Positions 1 through 8,620 of a DNA stretch of 26,428 nucleotides are shown here, piece after piece. Within the stretch, counting starts at the first letter, position 1, and each line of letters begins with the position of its first letter. The position numbers and the translations under genes were made by a program. This DNA is from Clostridia bacterium (GTDB lineage Bacteria > Bacillota_A > Clostridia > RUG12999): assembly GCA_017558425.1 (NCBI GenBank), contig JAFYVD010000009.1, positions 1 through 26,428 on the forward strand, read 5' to 3'. The notes beneath the pieces were generated by a model. That model worked only from the letters and a program-made list of their open reading frames with translations, was not told the DNA's origin and did not search any database.

Positions 1-46
1 ATACCAAGGTAATGCAGCTTCTTGTGCCTGCTTGGTTTCGGCTTTC

Positions 47-907
47 TTACATCAATTCTTTCTCAATAAGATTTATGGTGATACCAAGATTAAGATTCAT
101 CGCATCAATGGGATACACTTCCTTAATGTATCCGTTAAAGTGTTTATCTTTAATAGCTTCGGCGATTTCTTCTTTGCTGTCGCCGTTTTCAAGCATTTTT
201 ACAATCATATCTGCCAGTTCAACGGCACTTTCTTTTGCTTTTTTAAGATAAAACTTTGTCTGCTCTTTATCAATCAATCCAAAATGCGGAACCAGAACAT
301 TTTCAACATCAAGCTTTTCCAATCTTGCTATTGAATCCAACGACATCTGATATCCCACCAGATAAGACGGAAAAACATCGTCGCTGCCGTTGTAAACGCC
401 TATGGATTCGCAGCCAAGAAGCAATTTTTCCGCTTCACAGTAATACCCTACCGAACATTTTGTGTGTCCGGGCAGATTGAGCACGGTAAACTCCATATCC
501 CCCGCTTTTATAACGTCGCCATCCTCGGCAGGAATATCAACTTTAAGGTCGTCAATCAAATCTTCATACTCATCCACACCGCAGGTTTTGGCAAATTTCC
601 CGTCCAGGTCACGCATAACAGCTTTCGCCGTGGGCTTTGCAAAAATCTTTGCCGCATATGCACCCGCCACAATTTTCGCGTCCGGCCAGTATTTCAGGGC
701 GTATACTGCACCAAGTGCGTGGTCATAGTGCGAATGTGTAAGGAAAATATAGTCCAGCTTTCTGTCGCCCAGTTCTGCCTTGATTTTGTCTGCTACGGCA
801 TAACCCGTAAATGCAAAACCGGAATCGTACATAATCGCCGTTTTGCCATCATCTATCAAAAATGCACTGTCTCCCGAATGTGCACGAACGTCTGTAATTT
901 TAATCAT
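47..907 (-). CDS. MBL-fold metallo-hydrolase
   Basis: A 286-residue protein of the metallo-beta-lactamase fold, probably a cytosolic hydrolase; the substrate cannot be told. The metal motif THSHYDH gives His58, His60, Asp62 and His63. Further ligands are His148 in LPGHT and His208 in LVPHFG. The position that is usually Gly-Asp (bridging metal ligand) reads LLGCESIG (Cys166-Glu167), so the second metal site may differ from the family norm. The reading frame stays open 23 codons upstream, but the ATG at 907 is chosen because a GGAGGAG ribosome site lies just before it and the MIKITDVRAH beginning fits the fold's first strand. It is divergent from the membrane protein at 1066 and has its own promoter. 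Family call is firm; function is open. Confidence 0.88.
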   Translation of the reverse strand: MIKITDVRAHSGDSAFLIDDGKTAIMYDSGFAFTGYAVADKIKAELGDRKLDYIFLTHSHYDHALGAVYALKYWPDAKIVAGAYAAKIFAKPTAKAVMRDLDGKFAKTCGVDEYEDLIDDLKVDIPAEDGDVIKAGDMEFTVLNLPGHTKCSVGYYCEAEKLLLGCESIGVYNGSDDVFPSYLVGYQMSLDSIARLEKLDVENVLVPHFGLIDKEQTKFYLKKAKESAVELADMIVKMLENGDSKEEIAEAIKDKHFNGYIKEVYPIDAMNLNLGITINLIEKELM

Positions 908-947
908 ATTTTTGCTCCTCCTGCCAGTATAAAACCTATATAAGATG

Positions 948-976
948 ATTGTAACACAGCGAGGCTGAAATTTCAA
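948..976 (-). promoter_or_regulatory. Promoter of the MBL-fold hydrolase
   Basis: On the minus strand TTGAAA (976-971) is followed after 17 bases by TACAAT (953-948), with a TG one base upstream of the -10 box (extended -10). The predicted transcript starts about 35 bases before the ATG at 907. Read by eye; no transcript data. Confidence 0.6.
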
Positions 977-1005
977 TATAAAATTCGCCTTTTGCCGTCA
1001 AATAC

Positions 1006-1034
1006 TTGACTTTTTCCGACAAATGTAGTAATAT
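1006..1034 (+). promoter_or_regulatory. Promoter of the membrane-anchored protein
   Basis: TTGACT (1006-1011), a 17-base spacer and TAATAT (1029-1034) lie upstream of the ATG at 1066. The box is back to back with the promoter of the hydrolase on the other strand. Confidence 0.55.
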
Positions 1035-1065
1035 TACTTTACATAATTTTTTCAGAGGTAGATAT

Positions 1066-1764
1066 ATGGAAAAGAAATTTTACGAAGAATATAAGTGGAC
1101 CGAATGGAAATTCTGGCAGAATTTCTGGGAATATTACAGAATTCATATGCTTGTCATTGTTGTCATTGCCTTTATGGCTTTCATCGGTATAAAAAGTTGT
1201 ATGAACCGAGTGGAGCAAGACCTGTCGGTGATTTACATCGGCGAAAAGGTGATGCTTTCTCCCGCCAAACTTGAAGTGTTTTTTGACGGGAAGGTTGCCG
1301 ACATGGACGGCGACGGTCAGGTTCTTATCAATATTGAAAACAATCCCGTAGATATGGACGAAAACGCAGACACCGTAACCGTTATGCTGACCCGAATTGA
1401 TGCCGAAATTATGGGCGGCGACCCGTTCATTTTAATGACGGACGGCGATTTTGTGGATCGTTTTGTGAAAATGTCGGGTTTGCAGTCGCTCGAGGAGATT
1501 ATTTCAGACCTTAACATTCCCGAGGAATATATAAAACGCGACCCCGTTTCGGGCGAGGCAACCGCAGTAAATATCACAAATCTTCCAATTGGGAAAATTG
1601 CCGGGGTTTACTCGGGCGAGGAAATTTATGTCGGCGTAAAAATTATGCCCTTTAGTAAGGCAAATAAGGAAAAATATGTACAACGTCATAATCAGGCAAT
1701 GGAAATTGTCCGCAGCATGCTTGCGTATGACGGACATCAGATACCATCAATAGTTGTTGAATAA
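1066..1764 (+). CDS. Hypothetical single-pass membrane protein
   Basis: I do not recognise this 232-residue protein. The first 25 residues are rich in Trp, Tyr, Glu and Lys (EYKWTEWKFWQNFWEYY). One hydrophobic helix follows at about residues 27-43. The rest, about 190 residues, is acidic and probably lies outside the membrane, with the aromatic N-terminus inside. It contains DMDGDG, which resembles a calcium-binding DxDGDG loop, but one copy is weak evidence. The ATG at 1066 is preferred over an in-frame start at 1006 because an AGAGGTAG ribosome site precedes it and the 1006 codon overlaps the -35 box. It has its own promoter and ends at a shared terminator. No enzyme motif was seen. Confidence 0.75.
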   Translation: MEKKFYEEYKWTEWKFWQNFWEYYRIHMLVIVVIAFMAFIGIKSCMNRVEQDLSVIYIGEKVMLSPAKLEVFFDGKVADMDGDGQVLINIENNPVDMDENADTVTVMLTRIDAEIMGGDPFILMTDGDFVDRFVKMSGLQSLEEIISDLNIPEEYIKRDPVSGEATAVNITNLPIGKIAGVYSGEEIYVGVKIMPFSKANKEKYVQRHNQAMEIVRSMLAYDGHQIPSIVVE

Positions 1765-1768
1765 ATAC

Positions 1769-1801
1769 AAAAAGTGGCTGTGAAAATTACAGCCACTTTT
1801 T
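1769..1801. terminator. Shared bidirectional terminator
   Basis: A perfect 13-bp stem (1769-1781 with 1789-1801) and 7-base loop, A-rich on the left and T-rich on the right, so it can end transcription from both sides. The glycosidase stop codon (1787-1789) and its last codons lie within the hairpin. The + strand gene stops five bases before it. Confidence 0.85.
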
Positions 1802-3229
1802 TATAATTTCAATTTTTCTGTTTTCGCAAACTATTTTATATTTTTCTCCGCCGATCCATAAATTATCAACTTTGAAATCACCGATGAATTTGGGGCTGAC
1901 ACTAATTTCGCCTTGGTTGGCCTTTATTCCCAAAAGTCCTCCCAGTACGAGGTCGCAGAAAGTGGAATGGTTATAGTCTTTGCCACGCTCTTTGCCTCCC
2001 CGTTCCGGTTTCCAACCATCATTTTTCAGAATTTCACGACAGCTCCAGATGTCAGTCCTCGGGTCTTTCGCCTCATCTATCCAGCAAACAGTTTTACCAT
2101 TTTCAGTTAAAGTGTGACTCTGAGCATATATTTTCAGCATATCACAAAATTCTCGGTCTTTGAGCACATCCTGATTATAATTTTCCAGCAAATTACAAGC
2201 GGCAGACAAAACCTGCGACGTCGCAAATGGCCAGATATAGCCGTTCCACATACACTCGTGCTCGGTCTCGTAGAGGTATCTCGGGTGTCTTTGCTCTGCC
2301 GTGGTAAATCCAAACTGTGTGGCAAATCCATCGGTATTTTTCAATTCCCTAAATGCCTTTTCCCGTCCATCGGGCGCAAGGTTAAAACACCAGGGAATAT
2401 AGCCGATAAGCTCTTTTGCATTTCGTTCGGGAGGTATGTCCGAAATCGACGGAGTTTCAAATTCACCTGTATGGATTGCTTTGTAAAAACTGCCGTCCCA
2501 CAAAATTTCGTTAATTTTCTCTTTAATTTTCTTATACTCTGCAAAATATTTTTCCGACAGTTCGGAATCTCCTGCTCTTTTCGCAAACTCAGATATTGCA
2601 AAAGCATTTGCCGCCATATATGAATTGAGCGTCGGCCGAACCCCCTTTTCTCTTTCGTGCTTCACATTTGTTCCGCTGATGCTGCATTCCATGGCATCAT
2701 TTCCGTCAATGGACCAGAAAAGCCCCGACGGCGTGCCGTGTTCCTTTGCGGTTGTCTCGTAGTATTTCACCAGCAAATCAATGTTTTTTATACCAAAAGA
2801 AAAATCGTTTATATGTTTGCAATATTCATAAAGCGCATAAATTATCCAACTGCTGTAAAGATAAGTATAGCTTTTTTCATCAAGCCAGAATTTTGTATAA
2901 TCTTCTATTAATTTCTCACCGCATTTAAGCCATTTTGCTTCTGCAATATGATGCCCTGCCGCCGCAATTATCGTGTTGTGTTTCCCGCCCCACAAAACTT
3001 CGGGCAGAAATTCGGTTATCAGGCATCCGTCCTCAGTGGATTTTATGTGTTTTCTGAAAGTCCACCAACGGAAATAATAGATTTTTTCAATTGTTTTGTC
3101 GGGAATTTCAATGAGCGGAATGTTTTCTTCCAGCCATTTTTCCGCCTCGTCATTGCTTATAAGCTGTTTATAATATTCCTTGTCATTTTCATTGAATTCG
3201 CGAACATATTTTTTGAGGTGTTCTTTCAT
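1787..3229 (-). CDS. GH63/MGH-like glycoside hydrolase
   Basis: A 480-residue protein resembling the (alpha/alpha)6-barrel hydrolases of the GH63 / mannosylglycerate-hydrolase-like group. Family-like blocks are YYFRWWTFRKHI (51-62), a block with ITEFLPE and GGKHNTI (71-86), GNDAMECSISG (176-186), RPTLNSYM (198-205), WNGYIWPFATSQ and, near the end, ERGKDYNHSTFCDL. The Asp of GNDAME is the likely general acid by family analogy; the base is not assigned. There is no signal peptide, so it should act in the cytosol on imported oligosaccharides or glycosylated small molecules; the substrate cannot be named. The start has GGAAGGA about 12-16 bases upstream. It is transcribed divergently from a secreted protease through a shared inverted repeat. 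Confidence 0.8.
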   Translation of the reverse strand: MKEHLKKYVREFNENDKEYYKQLISNDEAEKWLEENIPLIEIPDKTIEKIYYFRWWTFRKHIKSTEDGCLITEFLPEVLWGGKHNTIIAAAGHHIAEAKWLKCGEKLIEDYTKFWLDEKSYTYLYSSWIIYALYEYCKHINDFSFGIKNIDLLVKYYETTAKEHGTPSGLFWSIDGNDAMECSISGTNVKHEREKGVRPTLNSYMAANAFAISEFAKRAGDSELSEKYFAEYKKIKEKINEILWDGSFYKAIHTGEFETPSISDIPPERNAKELIGYIPWCFNLAPDGREKAFRELKNTDGFATQFGFTTAEQRHPRYLYETEHECMWNGYIWPFATSQVLSAACNLLENYNQDVLKDREFCDMLKIYAQSHTLTENGKTVCWIDEAKDPRTDIWSCREILKNDGWKPERGGKERGKDYNHSTFCDLVLGGLLGIKANQGEISVSPKFIGDFKVDNLWIGGEKYKIVCENRKIEIIKKWL

Positions 3230-3261
3230 TTTTCTGAATTTCCTTCCGTTTTTCTATCTAC

Positions 3262-3290
3262 ATAATATCATATCTTTGAATAATTTTCAA
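3262..3290 (-). promoter_or_regulatory. Promoter of the GH63-like gene
   Basis: On the minus strand TTGAAA (3290-3285), a 17-base spacer and TATTAT (3267-3262). The -35 box lies in the left arm of the inverted repeat at 3279-3317. The predicted transcript start is about 26 bases before the ATG at 3229. Confidence 0.7.
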
Positions 3291-3317
3291 TAATGAAATT
3301 TACTATTGAAAATTATT
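3279..3317. repeat. Inverted repeat holding both divergent -35 boxes
   Basis: A perfect 14-bp inverted repeat (3279-3292 and 3304-3317) around an 11-base centre. Each arm contains the TTGAAA -35 box of one of the two divergent promoters, so anything bound here would touch both. It could be an operator or simply two AT-rich promoters arranged symmetrically. Confidence 0.75.
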
Positions 3318-3334
3318 ATACAAAGTGTTATAAT
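3306..3334 (+). promoter_or_regulatory. Promoter of the subtilase gene/operon
   Basis: TTGAAA (3306-3311), 17 bases, then a consensus TATAAT (3329-3334). The expected transcript start, near 3341, is only about 11 bases from the ATG at 3352, so the ribosome site AGGGTG would sit at the very 5' end of the mRNA. Confidence 0.75.
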
Positions 3335-3351
3335 ATAATAGGGTGATTTTT

Positions 3352-4803
3352 ATGAAAAAATTTATTATATTTTGTTTGACATTCCTCGCTCTGATTATAA
3401 CAGCAAATGCCGCAGAGGGAGATTATATCATTCAATACCGTGATGACATTGACCTCGTCCTGCCGTATTCCGATTCTTCGGACCAAATCGACCTTGGCCT
3501 CGGAATGAAACTGGTTTCTGCCGAAGAAGCTCTTGCCCTTCAGGAAGCAGGTTACCTTGCAATCTGCGAACCGGACGTTGAAATGACTTATTACGATTAT
3601 CCGGCTCCCAATGACCCCTATTACAAAGGACAATGGAATCTCCCAATAATAAAGGCAACATATCCGTGGTCGAAAAATTATTTTGGAAATGATGTTCTTG
3701 TGGGCATTATCGATTCGGGTCTTGCCCCGAATCATCCCGATATAGATTATACAAGAGTTATTGACGGATATAATTTTGGAGCAATGCAAAGCGATTCCGA
3801 TTATGAAACAAACAGATGGGATACCACCGATACCAGAGGTCATGGTACATTTTGCACAGGTATTATCGCAGCCAAACACAACAATGGCATCGGTATATCC
3901 GGCATCTCAGACAAGATAAAAATTCTCCCTTTAAAGGTAGCAAGCAAGTCCGGCTCATTTTATATCAGCTCGGTTATTAATGCAATTAATGCCGGGGTTG
4001 CCGCCGGATGCGATGTTTTAAATATTAGTCTTGGTTCCGGCTCTTATTATGAAAATTTAGAAACTGCTGTTACAAATGCTTACAACAACGGAGTTATTGT
4101 CATTTGTGCCGCCGGCAACGACACTTCTTCCGATCCCGGTGACCATGTTCGCTATCCTGCAGGTTGTACTGGTGCAATAAGCGTAGGCTCAACAACAACT
4201 TATTATACCCGCGCTGAAAGCTCGGTTACAAACGAAAGTATTTTCATATCCGCACCGGCAGATAGTGTATATTCACTTAACATACCAAGCGGCTATAAAT
4301 ACGGTGGCGGAACATCTTTTGCAGCTCCTCAGATAGCCGCGGCAGCCGCTATCGCAAAGCAGATTTATCCGGACATCACTCCGGCACAGTTCAAGGATGC
4401 ACTTCAGTATTCGGCACAAGACCTTAATCCGACCGTCGAAGGTCGCGACCAGGAATTTGGTTACGGACTTCTCAACCTGGCTGATATGACAAGATATGTG
4501 GAAGCTTTAAAGAACAAAACCGTATATATTTCTTCGTTTGACCAGCGTCCCAAAAATATTCGTATCCGCAACCTTTCAAGCTCGGATTTTGTTGCTACAA
4601 GCATTTTCACAGCTCGTAACAACAACGCTATGTGCTATATCGACGGCGTTCCGTTAACTCTTTCCCCCAATCAGGCATACACTCACACATTATCTGTAAC
4701 AGGAGATCATACAAACATTGCTCATTTTTTATGGAGCTCCATCAAATCGGCAACACCGCTTGCCAACTATCCCACACAGAGATTAACCAAAGTAACTAAC
4801 TAA
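3352..4803 (+). CDS. Secreted subtilisin-like (S8) serine protease
   Basis: A 483-residue S8 peptidase. A signal peptide (residues 1-20, Lys-Lys then a hydrophobic core, cleavage near ANA-AEG) indicates export. A short propeptide-like region runs to about residue 90. The triad is Asp121 (GIIDSG), His164 (RGHGT) and Ser322 (GGGTSFAAP), with oxyanion Asn256 (AAGND), so it should be active. About 100 residues after the catalytic domain form a probable beta-rich tail; I see no LPXTG or S-layer anchor, so release into the medium is likely. A GTG at 3343 is in frame, but AGGGTG there is better read as the ribosome site for the ATG at 3352. No terminator is visible in the 23 bases before the DUF1385 gene, so it may head the downstream operon. 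Confidence 0.93.
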   Translation: MKKFIIFCLTFLALIITANAAEGDYIIQYRDDIDLVLPYSDSSDQIDLGLGMKLVSAEEALALQEAGYLAICEPDVEMTYYDYPAPNDPYYKGQWNLPIIKATYPWSKNYFGNDVLVGIIDSGLAPNHPDIDYTRVIDGYNFGAMQSDSDYETNRWDTTDTRGHGTFCTGIIAAKHNNGIGISGISDKIKILPLKVASKSGSFYISSVINAINAGVAAGCDVLNISLGSGSYYENLETAVTNAYNNGVIVICAAGNDTSSDPGDHVRYPAGCTGAISVGSTTTYYTRAESSVTNESIFISAPADSVYSLNIPSGYKYGGGTSFAAPQIAAAAAIAKQIYPDITPAQFKDALQYSAQDLNPTVEGRDQEFGYGLLNLADMTRYVEALKNKTVYISSFDQRPKNIRIRNLSSSDFVATSIFTARNNNAMCYIDGVPLTLSPNQAYTHTLSVTGDHTNIAHFLWSSIKSATPLANYPTQRLTKVTN

Positions 4804-4826
4804 AGTTAATCAGAAAGAAGGAAATA

Positions 4827-5771
4827 ATGAAAAAAGATAAAACAAAGTCGTTTAAAACAAGCATTGGCGGTCAGGCAGTTCTCGAAGGTATAATGATGAA
4901 AGGTCCCGATGATATGGCTGTTGCCGTGAGAAAATCGGACGGAGAAATCATTATTGATAAAAAACCTGTGCCGTCAGTCACCAAAAAAAGTAAAATTTTA
5001 AAGTTGCCAATCATTCGTGGCGTAGTTAATTTTGTCGAATCAATGGTTCTCGGCATAAAAACCCTTATGTTTTCCGCTGAACTCTATGACATGGGCGAAG
5101 AAGATCCCACATATACACCCTCAAAATTTGATGAGTGGCTGGAAAAGCATTTCAACAAGGACGCAGTAGTGTATGTGTCATTGGTTCTGGCTCTTTTCCT
5201 GTCGGTTGGTCTGTTTATTCTTCTGCCGGCATTCATCACCAAATATGCCACATTTTTCATTCAGAACCACATTGTTAAAAGTCTTATAGAAGGTGTGGTT
5301 CGAATGGCAATTTTCGTGGCGTACATTGCACTCTCTTCTCTTTCAAAAGATATCCGCAGAGTGTTCGAATACCATGGTGCGGAGCACAAAACCATTTTCT
5401 GCTACGAAAAAGGTCTTGACCTTACTGTGGAAAATGTAAAAGCTCAGCCCAGACTTCATCCCCGTTGCGGAACAGCTTTCCTAATCGAGGTAATGATAAT
5501 CAGCGTGCTTGCTTTCTCAGTAATTTCCTGGGACAGCCTTCTTGTGCGAATCGGACTTAAGCTTCTTTTGATGCCCGTTGTGGCAGGTGTTGCATATGAA
5601 TTCCTGAAGTTTTCGGGAAGATCAAACAATAAATGCGTTGCAATTTTAACAAAACCCGGTCTCTGGCTCCAGAAAATCACTACAAAAGAGCCGGACGAAT
5701 CGCAGATTGAAGTGGCAATAGCTGCTATGAATGAAGTTATCCCCGAAAATAAAGAGGACGCCAAATGGTAA
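4827..5771 (+). CDS. DUF1385 membrane protein
   Basis: A 314-residue protein of the DUF1385 family. Diagnostic blocks are GGQAVLEGIMMKGP (residues 14-27), FEYHGAEHKT (180-189) and HPRCGTAFL (211-219). Roughly four hydrophobic segments are visible, near 113-135, 153-172, 216-235 and 243-262. The conserved His and Cys in the cytosol-proximal blocks look like a metal or catalytic site, but the function is unknown to me. In many Firmicutes this gene lies next to prmC and prfA, as here, which suggests a link to translation or envelope upkeep without proving one. The ATG has AGAAGGA just upstream. Its last 7 bases overlap prmC. Confidence 0.93.
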   Translation: MKKDKTKSFKTSIGGQAVLEGIMMKGPDDMAVAVRKSDGEIIIDKKPVPSVTKKSKILKLPIIRGVVNFVESMVLGIKTLMFSAELYDMGEEDPTYTPSKFDEWLEKHFNKDAVVYVSLVLALFLSVGLFILLPAFITKYATFFIQNHIVKSLIEGVVRMAIFVAYIALSSLSKDIRRVFEYHGAEHKTIFCYEKGLDLTVENVKAQPRLHPRCGTAFLIEVMIISVLAFSVISWDSLLVRIGLKLLLMPVVAGVAYEFLKFSGRSNNKCVAILTKPGLWLQKITTKEPDESQIEVAIAAMNEVIPENKEDAKW

Positions 5772-6598
5772 AAATCAAAGACCTTCTTTTAAGGGGTGCT
5801 GACCTTTTAAACTCCGTTTCGGACAGCCCTCGCGGCGAGGCACGCATTTTGCTTTCTCACGCCCTTGGAGTCAGCACTTCTTATGTTCTTATTCATTCCG
5901 AAACAGACGTGGAAGACCGCACTGCAAAGCTATTTGAAAGCTATGTTTCCCAGCGTGCAAATCACAAACCCGTCGCATATATTCTCGGCGAAAAAGAATT
6001 TTACGGTCTGTCGTTCGCCGTTAACGAGCACACTCTTATCCCCCGTCCCGAAACCGAGATGGTGGTGGAGGAAATCCTTGGCTTCGGCGGCAAATCTTTG
6101 CTTGATTTATGCACCGGAAGTGGTTGCATCCCCATAGCTGCAGCCGCAAATTCCGATATAACCGCACACGGTGTGGACATTTGCAGGGGTGCTGTCGAAA
6201 CAGCAGAAAGCAACGCCCGTTTGCACAGTTTGTCCGAAAAAGTAACCTTTGAAACCGCCGATATTTTCGAAAAGACAGAATATGGCAAATTTGATATAAT
6301 TTCTTCCAATCCACCCTATATAACCGACGCAGATATGCTCACCCTGCCTCCCGATGTGGCAGATTTCGAGCCTCACACAGCTCTTGCCGGCGGAATTGAC
6401 GGATTGGTATTTTACCGTCACATTGCCGAAATCGCTCCGCAAAACCTAAACCCCGACGGATTTCTTGTTCTGGAAATCGGTATTGGCGAAGGGGATGCGG
6501 TGGCTAATCTACTAGAAAACAATTTTACTGACATAAAAATAAAAAAAGACCTTGCAGGCATTGAAAGAATTGTTACCGCAAGGCTCAGGAGGATCTAA
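5765..6598 (+). CDS. prmC: Release factor glutamine methyltransferase PrmC
   Basis: A 277-residue SAM-dependent methyltransferase that modifies the Gln of the GGQ motif in release factors, raising the rate of peptide release. It has an N-terminal helical domain (about 1-85), LIPRPETE (91-98), the SAM-binding glycine loop LDLCTGSGC (113-121), an acidic strand end GVD (136-138) and the catalytic NPPY (182-185), which holds the target glutamine amide. Length is normal. It overlaps the DUF1385 gene by 7 bases, and its stop overlaps the prfA start (TAATG). Enzyme and substrate are thus made from one transcript. Confidence 0.97.
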   Translation: MVKIKDLLLRGADLLNSVSDSPRGEARILLSHALGVSTSYVLIHSETDVEDRTAKLFESYVSQRANHKPVAYILGEKEFYGLSFAVNEHTLIPRPETEMVVEEILGFGGKSLLDLCTGSGCIPIAAAANSDITAHGVDICRGAVETAESNARLHSLSEKVTFETADIFEKTEYGKFDIISSNPPYITDADMLTLPPDVADFEPHTALAGGIDGLVFYRHIAEIAPQNLNPDGFLVLEIGIGEGDAVANLLENNFTDIKIKKDLAGIERIVTARLRRI

Positions 6599-7668
6599 TG
6601 TTTGATAAACTTGATTTTATTGAAGGACGTTTTGACGAGCTGAACAAAAACGTCAGCGACCCGGAAATAATTGCCGACAATGCTCTGTGGAGCAAGCTTT
6701 GCAAAGAGCTTTCGGATATCACTCCCATTGTTGAGGAGTACAAAAAATACAAGAAGGCAAAAGAGGATATTGCCGAAGCCAAAGAAATCCTTTCAAGTGG
6801 CGACAAAGAACTCAAAGAGCTTGCCGAGCTTACTCTAGAAGAATCCAAAGAAATAATTGAGCAGTCTGAACAGAGCCTCAAAATTCTTCTTCTCCCACAG
6901 GACCCCAACGACGACAAAAACGTTATTGTGGAAATTCGTGCAGGTGCAGGCGGCGACGAAGCTGCTCTGTTTGCTTATGTACTTTACAGAATGTACTCAA
7001 TGTACGCCGAATCAAACCGTTTTAAAACCGAGCTTTTAGACTATAACGAAACAGGTCTTGGCGGTTTCAAAGAAGTTGTGTTCCAGGTTTCGGGCCGTGG
7101 CGCGTACAGCAAACTGAAATTTGAAAGCGGCGTTCACCGTGTCCAGCGAGTTCCCGACACCGAATCGTCGGGCAGAATTCATACTTCCACCGTAACCGTT
7201 GCGGTTCTTCCCGAAGCGGACGACGACGTTGATATTGAAATCAACCCCGCCGACCTCAGAATCGACGTGTATCGTGCCAGCGGTGCAGGCGGTCAGCACG
7301 TTAACAAAACAGAGTCTGCCGTTCGTATCACACATATGCCCACAGGCATCGTTGTTGCTTGCCAGTCGGAACGAAGCCAGCATCAGAATAAGGACGCGGC
7401 TATGAAGGTCCTTCGTACCAAGCTTTACGAAGAGCAGGAACGCAAGAAGTTCGAAGAGCTTGCCAGCGAAAGAAAGGCACAGGTTGGCACAGGCGACCGA
7501 AGCGAACGAATCCGTACCTACAACTATCCTCAGGGACGTGTTACCGACCACAGAATCGGTTTGACACTTCATAAACTCGAACAAATTTTAAACGGAGATA
7601 TCACCGAACTGATTGATGCTTTAACAGCGGCAGATCAGAGCGAAAAACTCAAAAATAATGAAAACTGA
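6598..7668 (+). CDS. prfA: Peptide chain release factor 1
   Basis: A 356-residue class I release factor reading UAA and UAG. The coiled N-terminal domain spans about 1-105. The codon-reading P-x-T tripeptide is PDT at 186-188, typical of RF1 and unlike the SPF of RF2. GAGGQ has its glutamine at 233, the residue methylated by PrmC, encoded immediately upstream. The C-terminal region is complete and of usual length. The ATG overlaps the prmC stop by one base, so it is probably translated by re-initiation, and its end overlaps dusB by 11 bases. Confidence 0.98.
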   Translation: MFDKLDFIEGRFDELNKNVSDPEIIADNALWSKLCKELSDITPIVEEYKKYKKAKEDIAEAKEILSSGDKELKELAELTLEESKEIIEQSEQSLKILLLPQDPNDDKNVIVEIRAGAGGDEAALFAYVLYRMYSMYAESNRFKTELLDYNETGLGGFKEVVFQVSGRGAYSKLKFESGVHRVQRVPDTESSGRIHTSTVTVAVLPEADDDVDIEINPADLRIDVYRASGAGGQHVNKTESAVRITHMPTGIVVACQSERSQHQNKDAAMKVLRTKLYEEQERKKFEELASERKAQVGTGDRSERIRTYNYPQGRVTDHRIGLTLHKLEQILNGDITELIDALTAADQSEKLKNNEN

Positions 7669-8620
7669 TTTTTTTAATTCCATAAACGGCAAGGTTTTTG
7701 CCGCTCCGCTTGCAGGAGTGACCGACCTGCCCTACCGAAAAATTTTAAAATCGTTTGGCGCAGCGCTTTTGTATACCGAAATGGTTAGTGCGAAAGCGCT
7801 TTGCTATAAAGACAAGAAAACTTATCGGCTTACAAATATCGAAGACATTGAACAGCCTGTCGGTATCCAGATTTTCGGAAGTGAACCCGAAATAATGGCA
7901 GAGGCGGCAAAAATCGTCACAGAGCAGACAAAGACCTCGTTTATAGATATAAATATGGGCTGTCCCGTCCCTAAAATCGTGGGTAACGGTGAAGGTTCTG
8001 CACTGCTGAAAAACCCGAAACTCATTGGTGAAATTGTGTCTGCCGTAAGAAAAGCAACTGCCCTTCCTCTCACGGTGAAAATCCGCGCGGGATTCACCGC
8101 CGACACCATAAACGCCGTTGAGGTAGCAAAAATTCTTGAAGACAGCGGTTGCGATATGGTAGCCGTTCACGGCAGAACCCGTGAACAATATTACAGCGGC
8201 ACAGCCGATTGGAACATTATCCGCGAAGTGAAGAACGCCGTAAAAATCCCCGTGGTGGGTAACGGCGACATTTTCCACGGCGAGGATGCCGTGAAAATGC
8301 TTGTCGAAACAGGTTGTGACTTTGTAATGGTGGCTCGCGGAATGCTTGGCAATCCATGGCTGATTGACGAGTGTAACCACGCAATCGAGGGCAAACCTTA
8401 CACCCCTCCGTCAATCGAGGAAAAGCTGAAAATGGCATATTATCATACTTCTCAGCTTGCTGAGTATGCCGGAGAGATTCACGGAATAAAACAGGCTCGT
8501 GCACATCTGTCCTGGTATGTAAAAGGGATGCGAGGGGCAGCTCAGATGAAAAACTGTCTCACGCGAGCTTGCACGCTTGACGAAGTGAAATCCATACTTA
8601 ATAGTTGGTGTGAAATATGA
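7658..8620 (+). CDS. dusB: tRNA-dihydrouridine synthase (DusB type)
   Basis: A 320-residue FMN-dependent reductase that converts uridines in tRNA to dihydrouridine. The TIM-barrel start APLAGVTD (16-23) binds [12 protein letters not shown] (98-106) carries the catalytic Cys102. [12 protein letters not shown] and GNGDIF line the flavin phosphate site. The C-terminal helical tRNA-binding domain is present. Sequence and length suit the DusB group, but the exact tRNA position is not predictable here. It starts inside the end of prfA (11-base overlap) with little ribosome-site sequence, so coupling to prfA translation is likely. It overlaps apbE by ATGA. Confidence 0.94.
   Translation: MKTDFFNSINGKVFAAPLAGVTDLPYRKILKSFGAALLYTEMVSAKALCYKDKKTYRLTNIEDIEQPVGIQIFGSEPEIMAEAAKIVTEQTKTSFIDINMGCPVPKIVGNGEGSALLKNPKLIGEIVSAVRKATALPLTVKIRAGFTADTINAVEVAKILEDSGCDMVAVHGRTREQYYSGTADWNIIREVKNAVKIPVVGNGDIFHGEDAVKMLVETGCDFVMVARGMLGNPWLIDECNHAIEGKPYTPPSIEEKLKMAYYHTSQLAEYAGEIHGIKQARAHLSWYVKGMRGAAQMKNCLTRACTLDEVKSILNSWCEI

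Noticed and set aside
1..46. An open minus-strand frame reading KKAETKQAQEAALPWY at the left edge
   Set aside because: Only 48 bases, no start codon or ribosome site, and nothing recognisable; no gene can be supported from it.
1300..1345. A dockerin or EF-hand domain in the membrane protein (DMDGDG)
   Set aside because: Only one loop-like motif is present, and the paired repeat a dockerin needs is absent.
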